The translations under genes and the position numbers were made by a program. From Cohnella hashimotonis (GTDB taxonomy: Bacteria; Bacillota; Bacilli; Paenibacillales; Paenibacillaceae): a stretch of DNA of 64,000 nt. The stretch's first letter is position 1, and every line of letters starts with the position of its first letter. Below, in pieces: positions 32,621 to 44,290 of the stretch. The notes under the pieces are model-generated. The model worked only from the letters and a program-made list of their open reading frames with translations, was not told the DNA's origin and did not search any database. The stretch spans positions 62,001 through 126,000 of the forward strand of contig NZ_JAGRPV010000001.1 of NCBI RefSeq assembly GCF_030014955.1, read 5' to 3'.

Positions 32621-33427
32621 ATGCGGCAGAACGAGCGGCAACGATACGCGGGCAGCAAACGTTCAAAAAGAATCGTCGTATGGATCACCCGCAAGGGAGC
32701 GGTCCGTCTCGCCGCCGTGGCAGGTCTTGTCGCGCTTCTAGGCGTTCTGCTATGGGCTGAGATTCCCGCGCTGGAGACGGGCGGACAAGGCTACCTGAAG
32801 ACACCGCTCACGGGCAAGACGATCGCGCTGGATGCGGGACACGGAGGCGTGGACGGAGGGGCGGTGAGCCGCGACGGCGTGATCGAGAAAGACATTAATA
32901 TGGCGCTCGTGCTGCAGCTTCGCGATTACCTGCAGCAGGCAGGCGCCGTCGTCTATTTAACGCGCGAGGGCGATCACGATCTGGCGGACCCGAACGTTAA
33001 GGGCTATTCCAAACGCAAAACCCAGGATCTGCTGAAGCGGACCGCATTAATCGTCGGGAAACGTCCGGATATCGCGCTTACGATTCATATGAACAGCGTA
33101 CCGTCTGCCAAATGGTCCGGCGCGCAGACGTTTTATTACCCCTCCAACACGGAGGGCGGACGACTCGCGACATTGGTGCAAGCCGAGATCAGGGAGTCGG
33201 TAGGCAATACGAATCGCGTAGCGCTGACCAAGGATAATGTATACCTTTTAAAGGCATTGAAAATGCCGACAGCGCTCGTCGAAGTCGGGTTCTTGTCCAA
33301 TCCGAACGAATCGCGCCTGCTGGCCGGCGAAGGGTACCAGACGAAAGTAGCGGCAGCCCTTTACAGAGGCATCCTCCGATATGCAGAAGGCGAGGGCAAA
33401 TCGGCAGCTCCTCCAACCGTCAATTAG
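32621..33427 (+). CDS. cwlD: germination-specific N-acetylmuramoyl-L-alanine amidase CwlD
   Basis: CwlD (about 268 residues) removes peptides from muramic acid so that PdaA can form muramic-delta-lactam in spore cortex, a step needed for cortex lysis at germination. After a basic start it has one membrane anchor (VRLAAVAGLVALLGVLLW) and an Amidase_3 domain with zinc ligands in LDAGHGGVDGG, EKDIN and TIHMNS, and the catalytic glutamate in LVEVGFLSNP. An earlier ATG at 32600 lies inside the terminator stem and is unlikely. Location before salA-gerD is conserved in Bacillales. Confidence 0.92.
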   Translation: MRQNERQRYAGSKRSKRIVVWITRKGAVRLAAVAGLVALLGVLLWAEIPALETGGQGYLKTPLTGKTIALDAGHGGVDGGAVSRDGVIEKDINMALVLQLRDYLQQAGAVVYLTREGDHDLADPNVKGYSKRKTQDLLKRTALIVGKRPDIALTIHMNSVPSAKWSGAQTFYYPSNTEGGRLATLVQAEIRESVGNTNRVALTKDNVYLLKALKMPTALVEVGFLSNPNESRLLAGEGYQTKVAAALYRGILRYAEGEGKSAAPPTVN

Positions 33428-33479
33428 ACTACAGTATGGAGACTTTCCCTGTCCGACACACATTCGTCATGCGCGACTG

Positions 33480-33488
33480 TGCTATAAT
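33480..33488 (+). promoter_or_regulatory. extended -10 promoter of salA
   Basis: TGCTATAAT (33480-33488) is a perfect extended -10 element (TGN followed by TATAAT). The -35 region (ACATTC at 17 bases) is poor, as is common with extended -10 promoters. The start would be near 33495, about 40 bases before salA. Confidence 0.65.
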
Positions 33489-33533
33489 AGACAATCAAGA
33501 TAACGCGCAACGGTTGGAGGTTGGGAAACGCGA

Positions 33534-34658
33534 ATGGCAACGAGAGAAGATGTAATCGAGGCGTTACAGGGGCTTGAAGAGCCATCCTTGAAGCAGCCTC
33601 TTGCCCGCTTAGGTTTGCTTAGGGATATCGTGGTCCGCGACACCGGCATCTCGCTGACGGCCGTGCTCCATCCCGACAGCATCGCCGAGGCTTCACGTCT
33701 CGAGTCCGAGATCGCGACGGCATTGGCCGCCATCCATGAGGGCAAGCCTCACGTGAGGATCCGGACGATGACGGAGCATGAGCAGAGCGAGGCGCAATCG
33801 CGCCGTGACGGCGGGCAGGCTGAGACCGCGGCAGCGGCAGGTACGAAAAAAGCGGCGGCACCAGTCAAAGGACACAGTGCCGGATTGGAGCAGCATCCGC
33901 TGCTTAGTCCCGACAGCGACGTCGTGTCGATTGCGATTGCAAGCGGCAAGGGTGGCGTCGGCAAGTCCACGGTGACGGTCAATCTGGCTGTCGCGCTTGC
34001 GCGCCGAGGCAAGCGGGTCGGACTCATCGACGGCGACATCTATGGCTTCAGCGTGCCGGACATGATGGGAATCGAAGAACGGCCGGAGCAGGTCGGCGAC
34101 AAGATCAAGCCGATCGAACGGTTCGGCGTCAAGGTGATCTCGATGGGTTTCTTCGTCGAAGACAACAGCCCGATCGTATGGCGAGGCCCGATGCTTGGCA
34201 GAATGCTCCGCAATTTTTTTGCCGATATCGCTTGGGGCGAACTCGATTATTTATTGCTCGACCTACCGCCAGGCACTGGCGACATCGCGTTGGATGTACA
34301 TCAGATGCTGCCGAAGAGCAAGGAGATCATCGTGACGACACCTCATGCGACTGCTGCCTTCGTCGCTGCGCGGGCCGGCGCGATGGCGATCAAGACCGAG
34401 CACGAGATCATCGGCGTCGTCGAGAACATGGCTTGGTACGAAAAAAACGGCGAGCGGGATTATGTATTCGGAAGAGGCGGCGGCGGCATGTTGGCCGATA
34501 CGCTCCATACGTCGCTGCTTGCGCAATTTCCGTTGGGCGCGCCCGACAATCACCCCTCGGAGCCCGATTATTCACCATCCGTATACAAGGCCGACAATCC
34601 GATCGGCCGCGAATACCTGGCGCTGGCGGACGAAGTGATCGCCCGCTGCGGCAGATAA
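33534..34658 (+). CDS. salA: Mrp/NBP35-type P-loop ATPase (SalA)
   Basis: A 374-residue member of the Mrp/ApbC family, which carry iron-sulfur clusters or, in the case of B. subtilis SalA, act in gene regulation. It has an N-terminal DUF59-like domain (about 1-80), an Ala/Lys-rich linker and the deviant Walker [18 protein letters not shown] (about 135-151). The CxxC cluster motif of ApbC is missing; the equivalent place reads [18 protein letters not shown], as in SalA. ATG 33534 is preceded by TTGGAGGTTGGG. It sits before gerD as in B. subtilis. Confidence 0.9.
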   Translation: MATREDVIEALQGLEEPSLKQPLARLGLLRDIVVRDTGISLTAVLHPDSIAEASRLESEIATALAAIHEGKPHVRIRTMTEHEQSEAQSRRDGGQAETAAAAGTKKAAAPVKGHSAGLEQHPLLSPDSDVVSIAIASGKGGVGKSTVTVNLAVALARRGKRVGLIDGDIYGFSVPDMMGIEERPEQVGDKIKPIERFGVKVISMGFFVEDNSPIVWRGPMLGRMLRNFFADIAWGELDYLLLDLPPGTGDIALDVHQMLPKSKEIIVTTPHATAAFVAARAGAMAIKTEHEIIGVVENMAWYEKNGERDYVFGRGGGGMLADTLHTSLLAQFPLGAPDNHPSEPDYSPSVYKADNPIGREYLALADEVIARCGR

Positions 34659-34662
34659 AGCG

Positions 34663-34703
34663 AAAAACAACCGCCGACGCATTTGCGCCGGCGGTTGTTT
34701 TCG
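34663..34703. terminator. bidirectional terminator between salA and gerD
   Basis: AAAACAACCGCCG (34664-34676) pairs with CGGCGGTTGTTTT (34689-34701) around a short loop that also folds (ACGC/GCG). The A- and T-tracts on the two sides serve the two convergent genes. Confidence 0.92.
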
Positions 34704-34710
34704 TTTTGTG

Positions 34711-35409
34711 TTATTGCCCGCCGCCACCGCCGCCACCGTCGCCGCCACCGCCACCGCCGGACTGATCCCCGCCGCTTTGGCCTCCGCTTTCACCGCCGCT
34801 GCCGCCGGACTCGCCTTTAGATTGCTCGGGCTTCGGCGTCAGCTCCTCCTTCACGACGTCTTGCAAAATCTTCATGAGCTCCAGCTTGAAAACCGGATTC
34901 TGAATCGCTTCGCCAACCGCGCTCATCATCTGCTTCCGATATTCGGCCGTCTTGGTCGTTTCAAATAGGACGGTTTTCATATCCCCGGTCTTAAACACAT
35001 TCACCAGTTCTTGCTGATATGTCGGATCCTTCAGCAGATCCTTATGAATTTGCTTGTTATCCTTGCTGACAGCCTTGGCGAACTCGCCCGCGAACTTCGT
35101 GTCGGTCATGATTTCGCGAAGCACCTTCGAATAATTGGAAGAGGTCAGCACGTCCTTCACGGCCGTCCGAATCTGCTCTTGATCGGAGGGTGTCAAGGAT
35201 TGCGCGTGCAGGGAGCTGGTTCCGTACTTTTCGGTCGATGCTTTATCCAGTGCTTCTTGCGCTTCCTGGGAGCCCAGGATGTCGATCACCATCGATTTGA
35301 CGTCTTTATAACTCATCTGCTCGCTGCTGGCGCTGGATTCCGGGCCGCAGGAAGAGAGCAGGATGACGGCCGTCAGGGCGAGGCCGGTCCACCACAAGCG
35401 AAGCCGCAT
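34711..35409 (-). CDS. gerD: spore germination lipoprotein GerD
   Basis: GerD (232 residues) is an inner-membrane lipoprotein of spores, needed to cluster nutrient germinant receptors into the germinosome. The signal peptide ends in the lipobox LLSSC with Cys21. The alpha-helical core (about 30-185: DVKSMVIDILGSQEAQEAL, then many short helices) matches the family. The last 45 residues are Ser/Gly/Gln-rich and end in long glycine runs, longer than the 185-residue B. subtilis protein. The RBS GGAAAGGGTG is present on the minus strand. Confidence 0.9.
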   Translation of the reverse strand: MRLRLWWTGLALTAVILLSSCGPESSASSEQMSYKDVKSMVIDILGSQEAQEALDKASTEKYGTSSLHAQSLTPSDQEQIRTAVKDVLTSSNYSKVLREIMTDTKFAGEFAKAVSKDNKQIHKDLLKDPTYQQELVNVFKTGDMKTVLFETTKTAEYRKQMMSAVGEAIQNPVFKLELMKILQDVVKEELTPKPEQSKGESGGSGGESGGQSGGDQSGGGGGGDGGGGGGGQ

Positions 35410-35541
35410 AATGCGATCATCACCCTTTCCGGGAATTTGATCGTAGTATGCGACTTCGACAGGCCGATTATAAGGAAGACTTCATGGCTTTTTGGGACGG
35501 ACATGGTAAAATGTTTTTGTACTGACGGGGGAGGAATACAA

Positions 35542-36165
35542 TTGAATTTGCGTAAATGGATGACCTTGTTCGGCACGACGATTCTCATCGGCGGCGGCGC
35601 CGCATTGATCACGGGCGTCGTGATGATGGTATGCGATCCGGATTTTCAAATCGGAGGCGCAAAAGGCTGGACGTTTAATGTGATTATGATGGCGCTGGCG
35701 GGCCTTTCCTTCGGCGCTTTCGCACATATGGGCTTTTTTGCGTACCTGATGTTGAATTACATTGCCCGAAGCATCATCAAGCGTCCTTATTTATGGGTGG
35801 CGCTTCAAGGCTTTGTCGCGTTATTCGTGTTGGCCGAGATTGTTTACTGGACGCACGACAGCGAGTTTCCGCCCAATGCTTATTGGATCGTGCCATTGCT
35901 GCTGGTGATCGGTGCGCTCGGGGTCGCCTGGCGCAAGGTGAAGGAGACGACTTCCGGCGCATGGATTCCGACTTTGTTTTTCATGATCGCCGTAACAACG
36001 ATCGAGGGCTTGCCCGGCTTTCGGTCAGGGGGGCTTTGGACGCAGCTGACGTTTACGCTCGTTCCGATTTTCGTATGCAACGCTTATCAGATCTTGCGCT
36101 TGCACCATATCTTGAGCGTCCCGCGTGCCGCGCAGAAGCTAAAGACCGAAGCGGGCAGTCACTGA
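35542..36165 (+). CDS. kbaA: KinB signalling pathway activation protein KbaA
   Basis: A 207-residue integral membrane protein with six or so helices, starting WMTLFGTTILIGGGAALITG. Family members (KbaA) are required for activity of the sporulation kinase KinB in B. subtilis. TTG 35542 is the start: GGGGAGG lies 8-9 bases ahead and no ATG serves better; the open frame extends upstream through gerD antisense and is not used. Divergent from gerD and convergent with pdaB. Confidence 0.88.
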   Translation: MNLRKWMTLFGTTILIGGGAALITGVVMMVCDPDFQIGGAKGWTFNVIMMALAGLSFGAFAHMGFFAYLMLNYIARSIIKRPYLWVALQGFVALFVLAEIVYWTHDSEFPPNAYWIVPLLLVIGALGVAWRKVKETTSGAWIPTLFFMIAVTTIEGLPGFRSGGLWTQLTFTLVPIFVCNAYQILRLHHILSVPRAAQKLKTEAGSH

Positions 36166-36176
36166 ATCCTGATCAA

Positions 36177-36962
36177 TTAAGCGACTTGATTCCACGTTTG
36201 CTTGTCTTGGACGGTCTGTCCCTTGGTATCGGTTTGACTCATTAATTGAGACACGGTCACGAACTCATAGCCTTTGGCGCGGAGCTGATCGATGATTTGC
36301 GGCAGCGCTTCATGCGTTTGCAGACAAGAGTCGCTCGCATGCAGCAAAATGATGTCCCCGGGATGAGCCTTGGTCACGACGCGCTGCACAATCGCATTTA
36401 CGCCGGGATTTTTCCAATCGAGCGAGTCCGTATCCCACTGAATGACTTTATAGTTCAAATCCTCTGCGATTCTAAGTACTCGCTTATCGAAGTCTCCGTT
36501 CGGCATCCGAATCAGGTTCGGACTTTTGCCGGTCTGGTCGGAGAGCATGCCATGGGCCGTCTGAATTTGCTTGCGGATCTCATCGTCGCTCAATTGGCTG
36601 TAGTTCACGTGCTTATGGCCATGACTGCCGATCTCGTAGCCGCCGTCCACGATGTTCTGGACGATGTCCGGATGCGTCTTGCTCCAGGGAGAAGACAGGA
36701 AAAACGTCACGTTTTTTACGTTCTTCTCCTTTAGGATATCCAGAATCGGCTGCGCCCTTTTCTCGCCCCAGCTGATATCGAAGGTCAACGCTACGACTTT
36801 GCGATCGGTCGGCACGCTATAGACGGCAGCCGGCGGATGCGGGGCGAATACGCTGATGTTGTCCCTTTCCGTCCAGATCACCCCCGCAGACAGCAATACG
36901 GCGAGCGTGAGGAAAAAGTACCGCTTGATACGGCGGCCGCTCCATACGAAAAAGTAGTTCAT
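36177..36962 (-). CDS. pdaB: polysaccharide deacetylase PdaB
   Basis: PdaB (261 residues) is a NodB-family deacetylase needed for stable spores. A signal-anchor (IKRYFFLTLAVLLSAGVIW) precedes the NodB domain. The metal/catalytic motifs appear as LTFDISWGE (motif 1, with Asp but not the usual DD), GSHGHKHVNYS (His-His), RMPNGDFDKR, WDTDSLDWKNPG and ILLHASD. This PdaB-type motif 1 is normal for the subfamily. It ends 11 bases after the convergent kbaA stop, with no clear hairpin between. In B. subtilis pdaB also lies just before an rRNA operon. Confidence 0.9.
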   Translation of the reverse strand: MNYFFVWSGRRIKRYFFLTLAVLLSAGVIWTERDNISVFAPHPPAAVYSVPTDRKVVALTFDISWGEKRAQPILDILKEKNVKNVTFFLSSPWSKTHPDIVQNIVDGGYEIGSHGHKHVNYSQLSDDEIRKQIQTAHGMLSDQTGKSPNLIRMPNGDFDKRVLRIAEDLNYKVIQWDTDSLDWKNPGVNAIVQRVVTKAHPGDIILLHASDSCLQTHEALPQIIDQLRAKGYEFVTVSQLMSQTDTKGQTVQDKQTWNQVA

Positions 36963-37082
36963 GATTCCGATCCCCTCTCGATTAGAAGTTAGAATAAGGC
37001 TTGGACGCTACAGCTTGTTCTAATTGCAATGTATGCTTGACCCATAGCAAGTTATGATAAGCGAGCGAAGGGGAGATTCGAA

Positions 37083-37691
37083 TTGATTAAAAAAACGCTT
37101 CGGCAAGCCTGGACGGACGTCAAGCCTTACTTCTGGGCGGCAGCCGTCATTTTTTTTGCCAGCCTGTTCGCAGGTGCCATGTCGAACGGAGACATCGGCT
37201 GGCTCGACAAGCAGCTTCAAAGCATAAGCGACATCGCGAAGCGGGCTAACGAATCGGACAATGTGAGCCTTGCGATGTTCTGGCTGATTCTTGTAAACAA
37301 TCTCGTAGCTACAGCGTTTGCGATGTATCTCGGCATTTTGGCGTGCATCATGCCTTTATTTACGCTGGCGATGAATGGACTCGTAATGGGATACTTGTTC
37401 GGACAAATGGCGAATGAAGGCACTAATCTTTGGTCCGTGATCGTAAGGGGGATACTGCCGCATGGCATTCTGGAGCTGCCTGCCGTCTTTCTCGCGGGGG
37501 CTTACGGCATATTGCTCGGCGTTCGCTTGCTGCAAGGCATCGGGCGTTCCTTAACGGGAAAATCCAAGCCTTGGTCCGGATTAGCCGAAGCGATGAAGGG
37601 CTCGGTAGCGATCTATGCCGTTGTGGCGCTGTTGCTGCTCGTAGCTGCGGTAATAGAGAGCACGCTGACGCTGTATCTCGTGAAGTCCTGA
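37083..37691 (+). CDS. SpoIIM-family (DUF95) membrane protein
   Basis: A 202-residue protein with about five membrane helices: PYFWAAAVIFFASLFAGAM first, then segments near 70-130 and a final helix VAIYAVVALLLLVAAVIEST. The signature GILPHGILELPAVFLAGAYG is the hallmark of the stage II sporulation protein M superfamily. True SpoIIM works with SpoIID and SpoIIP in engulfment; this protein may be SpoIIM itself or a paralogue, and spoIIM usually lies elsewhere. TTG 37083 with GAAGGGGAG ahead is the start. Function is inferred from family only. Confidence 0.75.
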   Translation: MIKKTLRQAWTDVKPYFWAAAVIFFASLFAGAMSNGDIGWLDKQLQSISDIAKRANESDNVSLAMFWLILVNNLVATAFAMYLGILACIMPLFTLAMNGLVMGYLFGQMANEGTNLWSVIVRGILPHGILELPAVFLAGAYGILLGVRLLQGIGRSLTGKSKPWSGLAEAMKGSVAIYAVVALLLLVAAVIESTLTLYLVKS

Positions 37692-37805
37692 TTTTTTTGC
37701 AGCGTACCCTGTCATAAATCAGGCTGAATTGGTGCATAACAGTAAAACGCTTAAAGGCGGACCGCCGCACGCGATGCTGGGATTGCACAGGAGGCCAACG
37801 GTAAG

Positions 37806-38030
37806 ATGCTGGGAATGATGTTCACCGACAAAGAATGCAGAGAGCTGGATTATATGCTTCGCAAGGAGCTCGACGAGATGCTGCTCGATCTGGGCGACCG
37901 GAGAATGGAAGGCCCCGTTAAGGAAGCGATCTTCAAGCGGTACAAGACGATATTCAGAATGTACGCGCGTATTGCTGCGCCGAGAGAGCTCTCCAGATAC
38001 GCTTCGGGGCTTCGCAATCAACGCTCATAA
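37806..38030 (+). CDS. small conserved-looking unknown protein
   Basis: A 74-residue, charged, all-helical protein (FTDKECRELDYMLRKELDEM near the start, RRMEGPVKEAIFKRYKTIFR in the centre). No family was recognised. An AGGAGG lies 11 bases before ATG 37806, and codon use is like the neighbours, so it is probably real. It stands alone between the SpoIIM-like gene and the rRNA promoters. No signal peptide or membrane segment is visible. Confidence 0.6.
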   Translation: MLGMMFTDKECRELDYMLRKELDEMLLDLGDRRMEGPVKEAIFKRYKTIFRMYARIAAPRELSRYASGLRNQRS

Positions 38031-38081
38031 AGCGGCTTAAGGCTAGGTTTTAAAAGATTCAGAAAATGCGGAATAAAAAGG

Positions 38082-38110
38082 TTGACGATATACGACTTAA
38101 TGTGATAAAT
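38082..38110 (+). promoter_or_regulatory. rRNA operon promoter P1
   Basis: TTGACG (38082-38087) is followed at 17-18 bases by ATAAAT/TAAATT (38105-38111). The surrounding DNA is AT-rich (AAAAGATTCAGAAAATGCGG upstream), as in UP-element-like rRNA promoters. Confidence 0.6.
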
Positions 38111-38187
38111 TATCTAACGCCCCACCTGAAGGGGAGAGCGGACAAGCGACAGCAACGAAGGAAAAGATGATTTACAAATCTTACAAG

Positions 38188-38217
38188 TTGCAATGTCTGG
38201 GCTCGCTGTGATATATT
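38188..38217 (+). promoter_or_regulatory. rRNA operon promoter P2
   Basis: TTGCAA (38188-38193) and TATATT (38212-38217) are 18 bases apart, about 106 bases after P1. Tandem P1/P2 promoters roughly 90-110 bases apart are the norm for Bacillus rRNA operons. Confidence 0.65.
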
Positions 38218-38262
38218 ATAAAAGTCGCCGTTGCGAGGAGATATCGCTAACGAAGACAAGAT

Positions 38263-38276
38263 TGCTCCTTGAAAAC
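38263..38276 (+). promoter_or_regulatory. boxA antitermination site before 16S
   Basis: TGCTCCTTGAAAAC closely matches the rRNA boxA consensus (TGCTCTTTGAAAA) bound by NusB-S10. It overlaps the 5' arm of the 16S processing stem. Confidence 0.75.
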
Positions 38277-38305
38277 TGAACATCGAGCGTTAAAACAAAC
38301 GGACG
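38269..38305 (+). other. 16S precursor processing stem, 5' arm
   Basis: TTGAAAACTGAAC...TCGAGCG...TTAAAACAA...CGGAC pairs, with small bulges, with bases 39951-39984 after the 16S gene. Such long stems are cut by RNase III to release pre-16S rRNA. Confidence 0.8.
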
Positions 38306-38370
38306 CTGAAGCCTTTCGGGGCGGAAGCAAAAGTTATACCAGCAATGAAATGAGCTATATTGAACTACCC

Positions 38371-39929
<1,559 letters not shown>

Positions 39930-39950
39930 AGCCCTTCGGGGCAATACGAA

Positions 39951-39984
39951 GTCCGTTGTTTTAATCGCTCGAGTTCAGTTTTGA
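39951..39984 (+). other. 16S precursor processing stem, 3' arm
   Basis: GTCCGTTGTTTTAATCGCTC and GAGTTCAGTTTTGAA are the reverse complement, with minor bulges, of 38269-38305. The 5S gene begins 26 bases later, outside this stem. Confidence 0.8.
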
Positions 39985-40009
39985 AGGAGAAATCCTTCAG
40001 CAATACCGG

Positions 40010-40126
40010 TTTGGTGATAATGGCGGAAGGGTTCCACGCGTACCCATCTCGAACACGACCGTTAAGCCTTCCAGCGCCGATGGTACTTGGACCGCAGGGT
40101 CCTGGGAGAGTAGGACGTCGCCAAGC
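40010..40126 (+). rRNA. rrf: 5S ribosomal RNA in the 16S-23S spacer
   Basis: About 117 bases with 5S hallmarks: TTTGGTGATAATGGCGGAAG at the 5' end, CCCATCTCGAACACGACCGT in loop B/C, CAGCGCCGATGGTA and GGGAGAGTAGGACGTCGCCA at the 3' end. The terminal helix pairs TTTGGTG with CGCCAAG, and flanking ACCGG/CCGGT extends it in the precursor. It lies between 16S and tRNA-Ile, and no 5S follows the 23S gene. This order differs from the 16S-23S-5S order in most bacteria. Confidence 0.95.
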
Positions 40127-40184
40127 CGGTCTTGATTCCTTCATCGGAATCGGGATGAAGCCAGCGAGACTGGCCATATCATAC

Positions 40185-40261
<77 letters not shown>

Positions 40262-40287
40262 CCAAGCTTCAATTGAATACTTCCCAT

Positions 40288-40363
40288 GGGGACTTAGCTC
40301 AGCTGGGAGAGCACCTGCCTTGCACGCAGGGGGTCAACGGTTCGATCCCGTTAGTCTCCACCA
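40288..40363 (+). tRNA. tRNA-Ala (anticodon TGC)
   Basis: A 76-base cloverleaf with encoded CCA. The acceptor GGGGACT pairs with AGTCTCC (one G-T), the anticodon TGC is at 40321-40323, and the T-loop is GGTTCGATCCC. It lies 26 bases after tRNA-Ile. Confidence 0.97.
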
Positions 40364-40412
40364 TCTTTATTCTCCGCACAGCCTGCTGGTCAGATGGGCG
40401 GAGGGCAGAACT

Positions 40413-40426
40413 TGTTCTTTGAAAAC
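40413..40426 (+). promoter_or_regulatory. boxA site before 23S
   Basis: TGTTCTTTGAAAAC matches the boxA consensus. It overlaps the 5' arm of the 23S processing stem, the same layout as before the 16S gene. Confidence 0.75.
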
Positions 40427-40440
40427 CGGATAGCGAAACG
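40421..40440 (+). other. 23S precursor processing stem, 5' arm
   Basis: GAAAACCGGATAGCGAAACG pairs with CGTTTCGCATCCGGTTTTC (43705-43723) after the 23S gene, with a single bulged base. It should bring the pre-23S ends together for RNase III/Mini-III processing. Confidence 0.8.
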
Positions 40441-40596
40441 AAAATGCGCAAATTAGAAATTCTCTACAATGCCTTGTTGGCTAGCTGAGAGCGAAGAGAT
40501 GTCGCATGGAACAGCCTTTCGAGGATCGGTCGCACTGCGCAAGCGGTGAGACGGATGGATCGGAGAACGCTGTGACATCGACAACTCGGAGCGTTA

Positions 40597-43641
<3,045 letters not shown>

Positions 43642-43704
43642 TACTGTTCCGATCTAGGAACAAACGGCAAGCCGCACAGGCAAGAGCATTTCTAAGCGCA
43701 GGTT

Positions 43705-43723
43705 CGTTTCGCATCCGGTTTTC
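43705..43723 (+). other. 23S precursor processing stem, 3' arm
   Basis: CGTTTCGCATCCGGTTTTC, complementary to 40421-40440. The tRNA cluster starts 25 bases later with no terminator in between, so the tRNAs share the rRNA transcript. Confidence 0.8.
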
Positions 43724-43748
43724 AGGGCGCAAGCTCTGTAAAACATAA

Positions 43749-43824
43749 GCTCTCATAGCTCAGTAGGTAGAGTGCATCCATGGTAAGGATGAGGTCACCG
43801 GTTCGATCCCGGTTGAGAGCTCCA
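43749..43824 (+). tRNA. tRNA-Thr (anticodon GGT)
   Basis: The acceptor GCTCTCA pairs with TGAGAGC and CCA is encoded. The anticodon stem is CATCC/GGATG with loop ATGGTAA. First tRNA after 23S. Confidence 0.95.
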
Positions 43825-43831
43825 GCTTTAT

Positions 43832-43906
43832 GGCCCGTTGGTCAAGCGGTTAAGACACCTCCCTTTCACGGAGGTAACGGGGGTTCGATTCCCCCACGGG
43901 TCACCA
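43832..43906 (+). tRNA. tRNA-Glu (anticodon TTC)
   Basis: The acceptor GGCCCGT pairs with ACGGGTC (one G-T) and CCA is encoded. The anticodon stem is CCTCC/GGAGG with loop CTTTCAC. Confidence 0.95.
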
Positions 43907-43913
43907 TACATAC

Positions 43914-43989
43914 GGAGGCTTAGCTCAGCCGGGAGAGCATCTGCCTTACAAGCAGAGGGTCGGGGGTTCGATCCCCTCAGCCTCCACCA
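43914..43989 (+). tRNA. tRNA-Val (anticodon TAC)
   Basis: The acceptor GGAGGCT pairs with AGCCTCC and CCA is encoded. The anticodon stem is TCTGC/GCAGA with loop CTTACAA. Confidence 0.95.
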
Positions 43990-44006
43990 TCCATTATCTT
44001 ATCCGT

Positions 44007-44081
44007 TGGGGATTAGCCAAGCGGTAAGGCAACGGACTTTGACTCCGTCACTCCTAGGTTCGAATCCTAGATCCCCAGCCA
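44007..44081 (+). tRNA. tRNA-Gln (anticodon TTG)
   Basis: The acceptor TGGGGAT pairs with ATCCCCA, followed by GCCA. The anticodon stem is ACGGA/TCCGT with loop CTTTGAC. Confidence 0.95.
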
Positions 44082-44116
44082 TTTGGTTTTTACAAGCGGC
44101 TTTTCATTGGCCATAT

Positions 44117-44199
44117 GCGCGTATGGCGGAATTGGCAGACGCACCAGACTTAGGATCTGGCGGGCAACCGTGGGGGTTCAAGTCCCTCTACGCGCACCA
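44117..44199 (+). tRNA. tRNA-Leu (anticodon TAG)
   Basis: A class II tRNA (83 bases) with a long variable arm (CGGGCAACCGTG). The acceptor GCGCGTA pairs with TACGCGC, the anticodon loop is CTTAGGA and CCA is encoded. Confidence 0.95.
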
Positions 44200-44212
44200 T
44201 ATGAAAGTGATT

Positions 44213-44247
44213 AACCTTTAGTTCATTCGAGCTAAAGGTTTTATTTG
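44213..44247 (+). terminator. terminator of the rRNA/tRNA operon
   Basis: AACCTTTAG (44213-44221) pairs perfectly with CTAAAGGTT (44232-44240), followed by TTATTTG. It is the first intrinsic terminator after the 16S promoter region. Confidence 0.85.
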
Positions 44248-44290
44248 TTTTCTTCTCTCATTCGAAAAATAAGCTTAAAGGAGAGATCCA

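Noticed and set aside
37083..37691. Assignment as spoIIM proper
   Set aside because: The signature supports the superfamily, but the usual spoIIM locus lies elsewhere in Bacillales, so the gene symbol is withheld.
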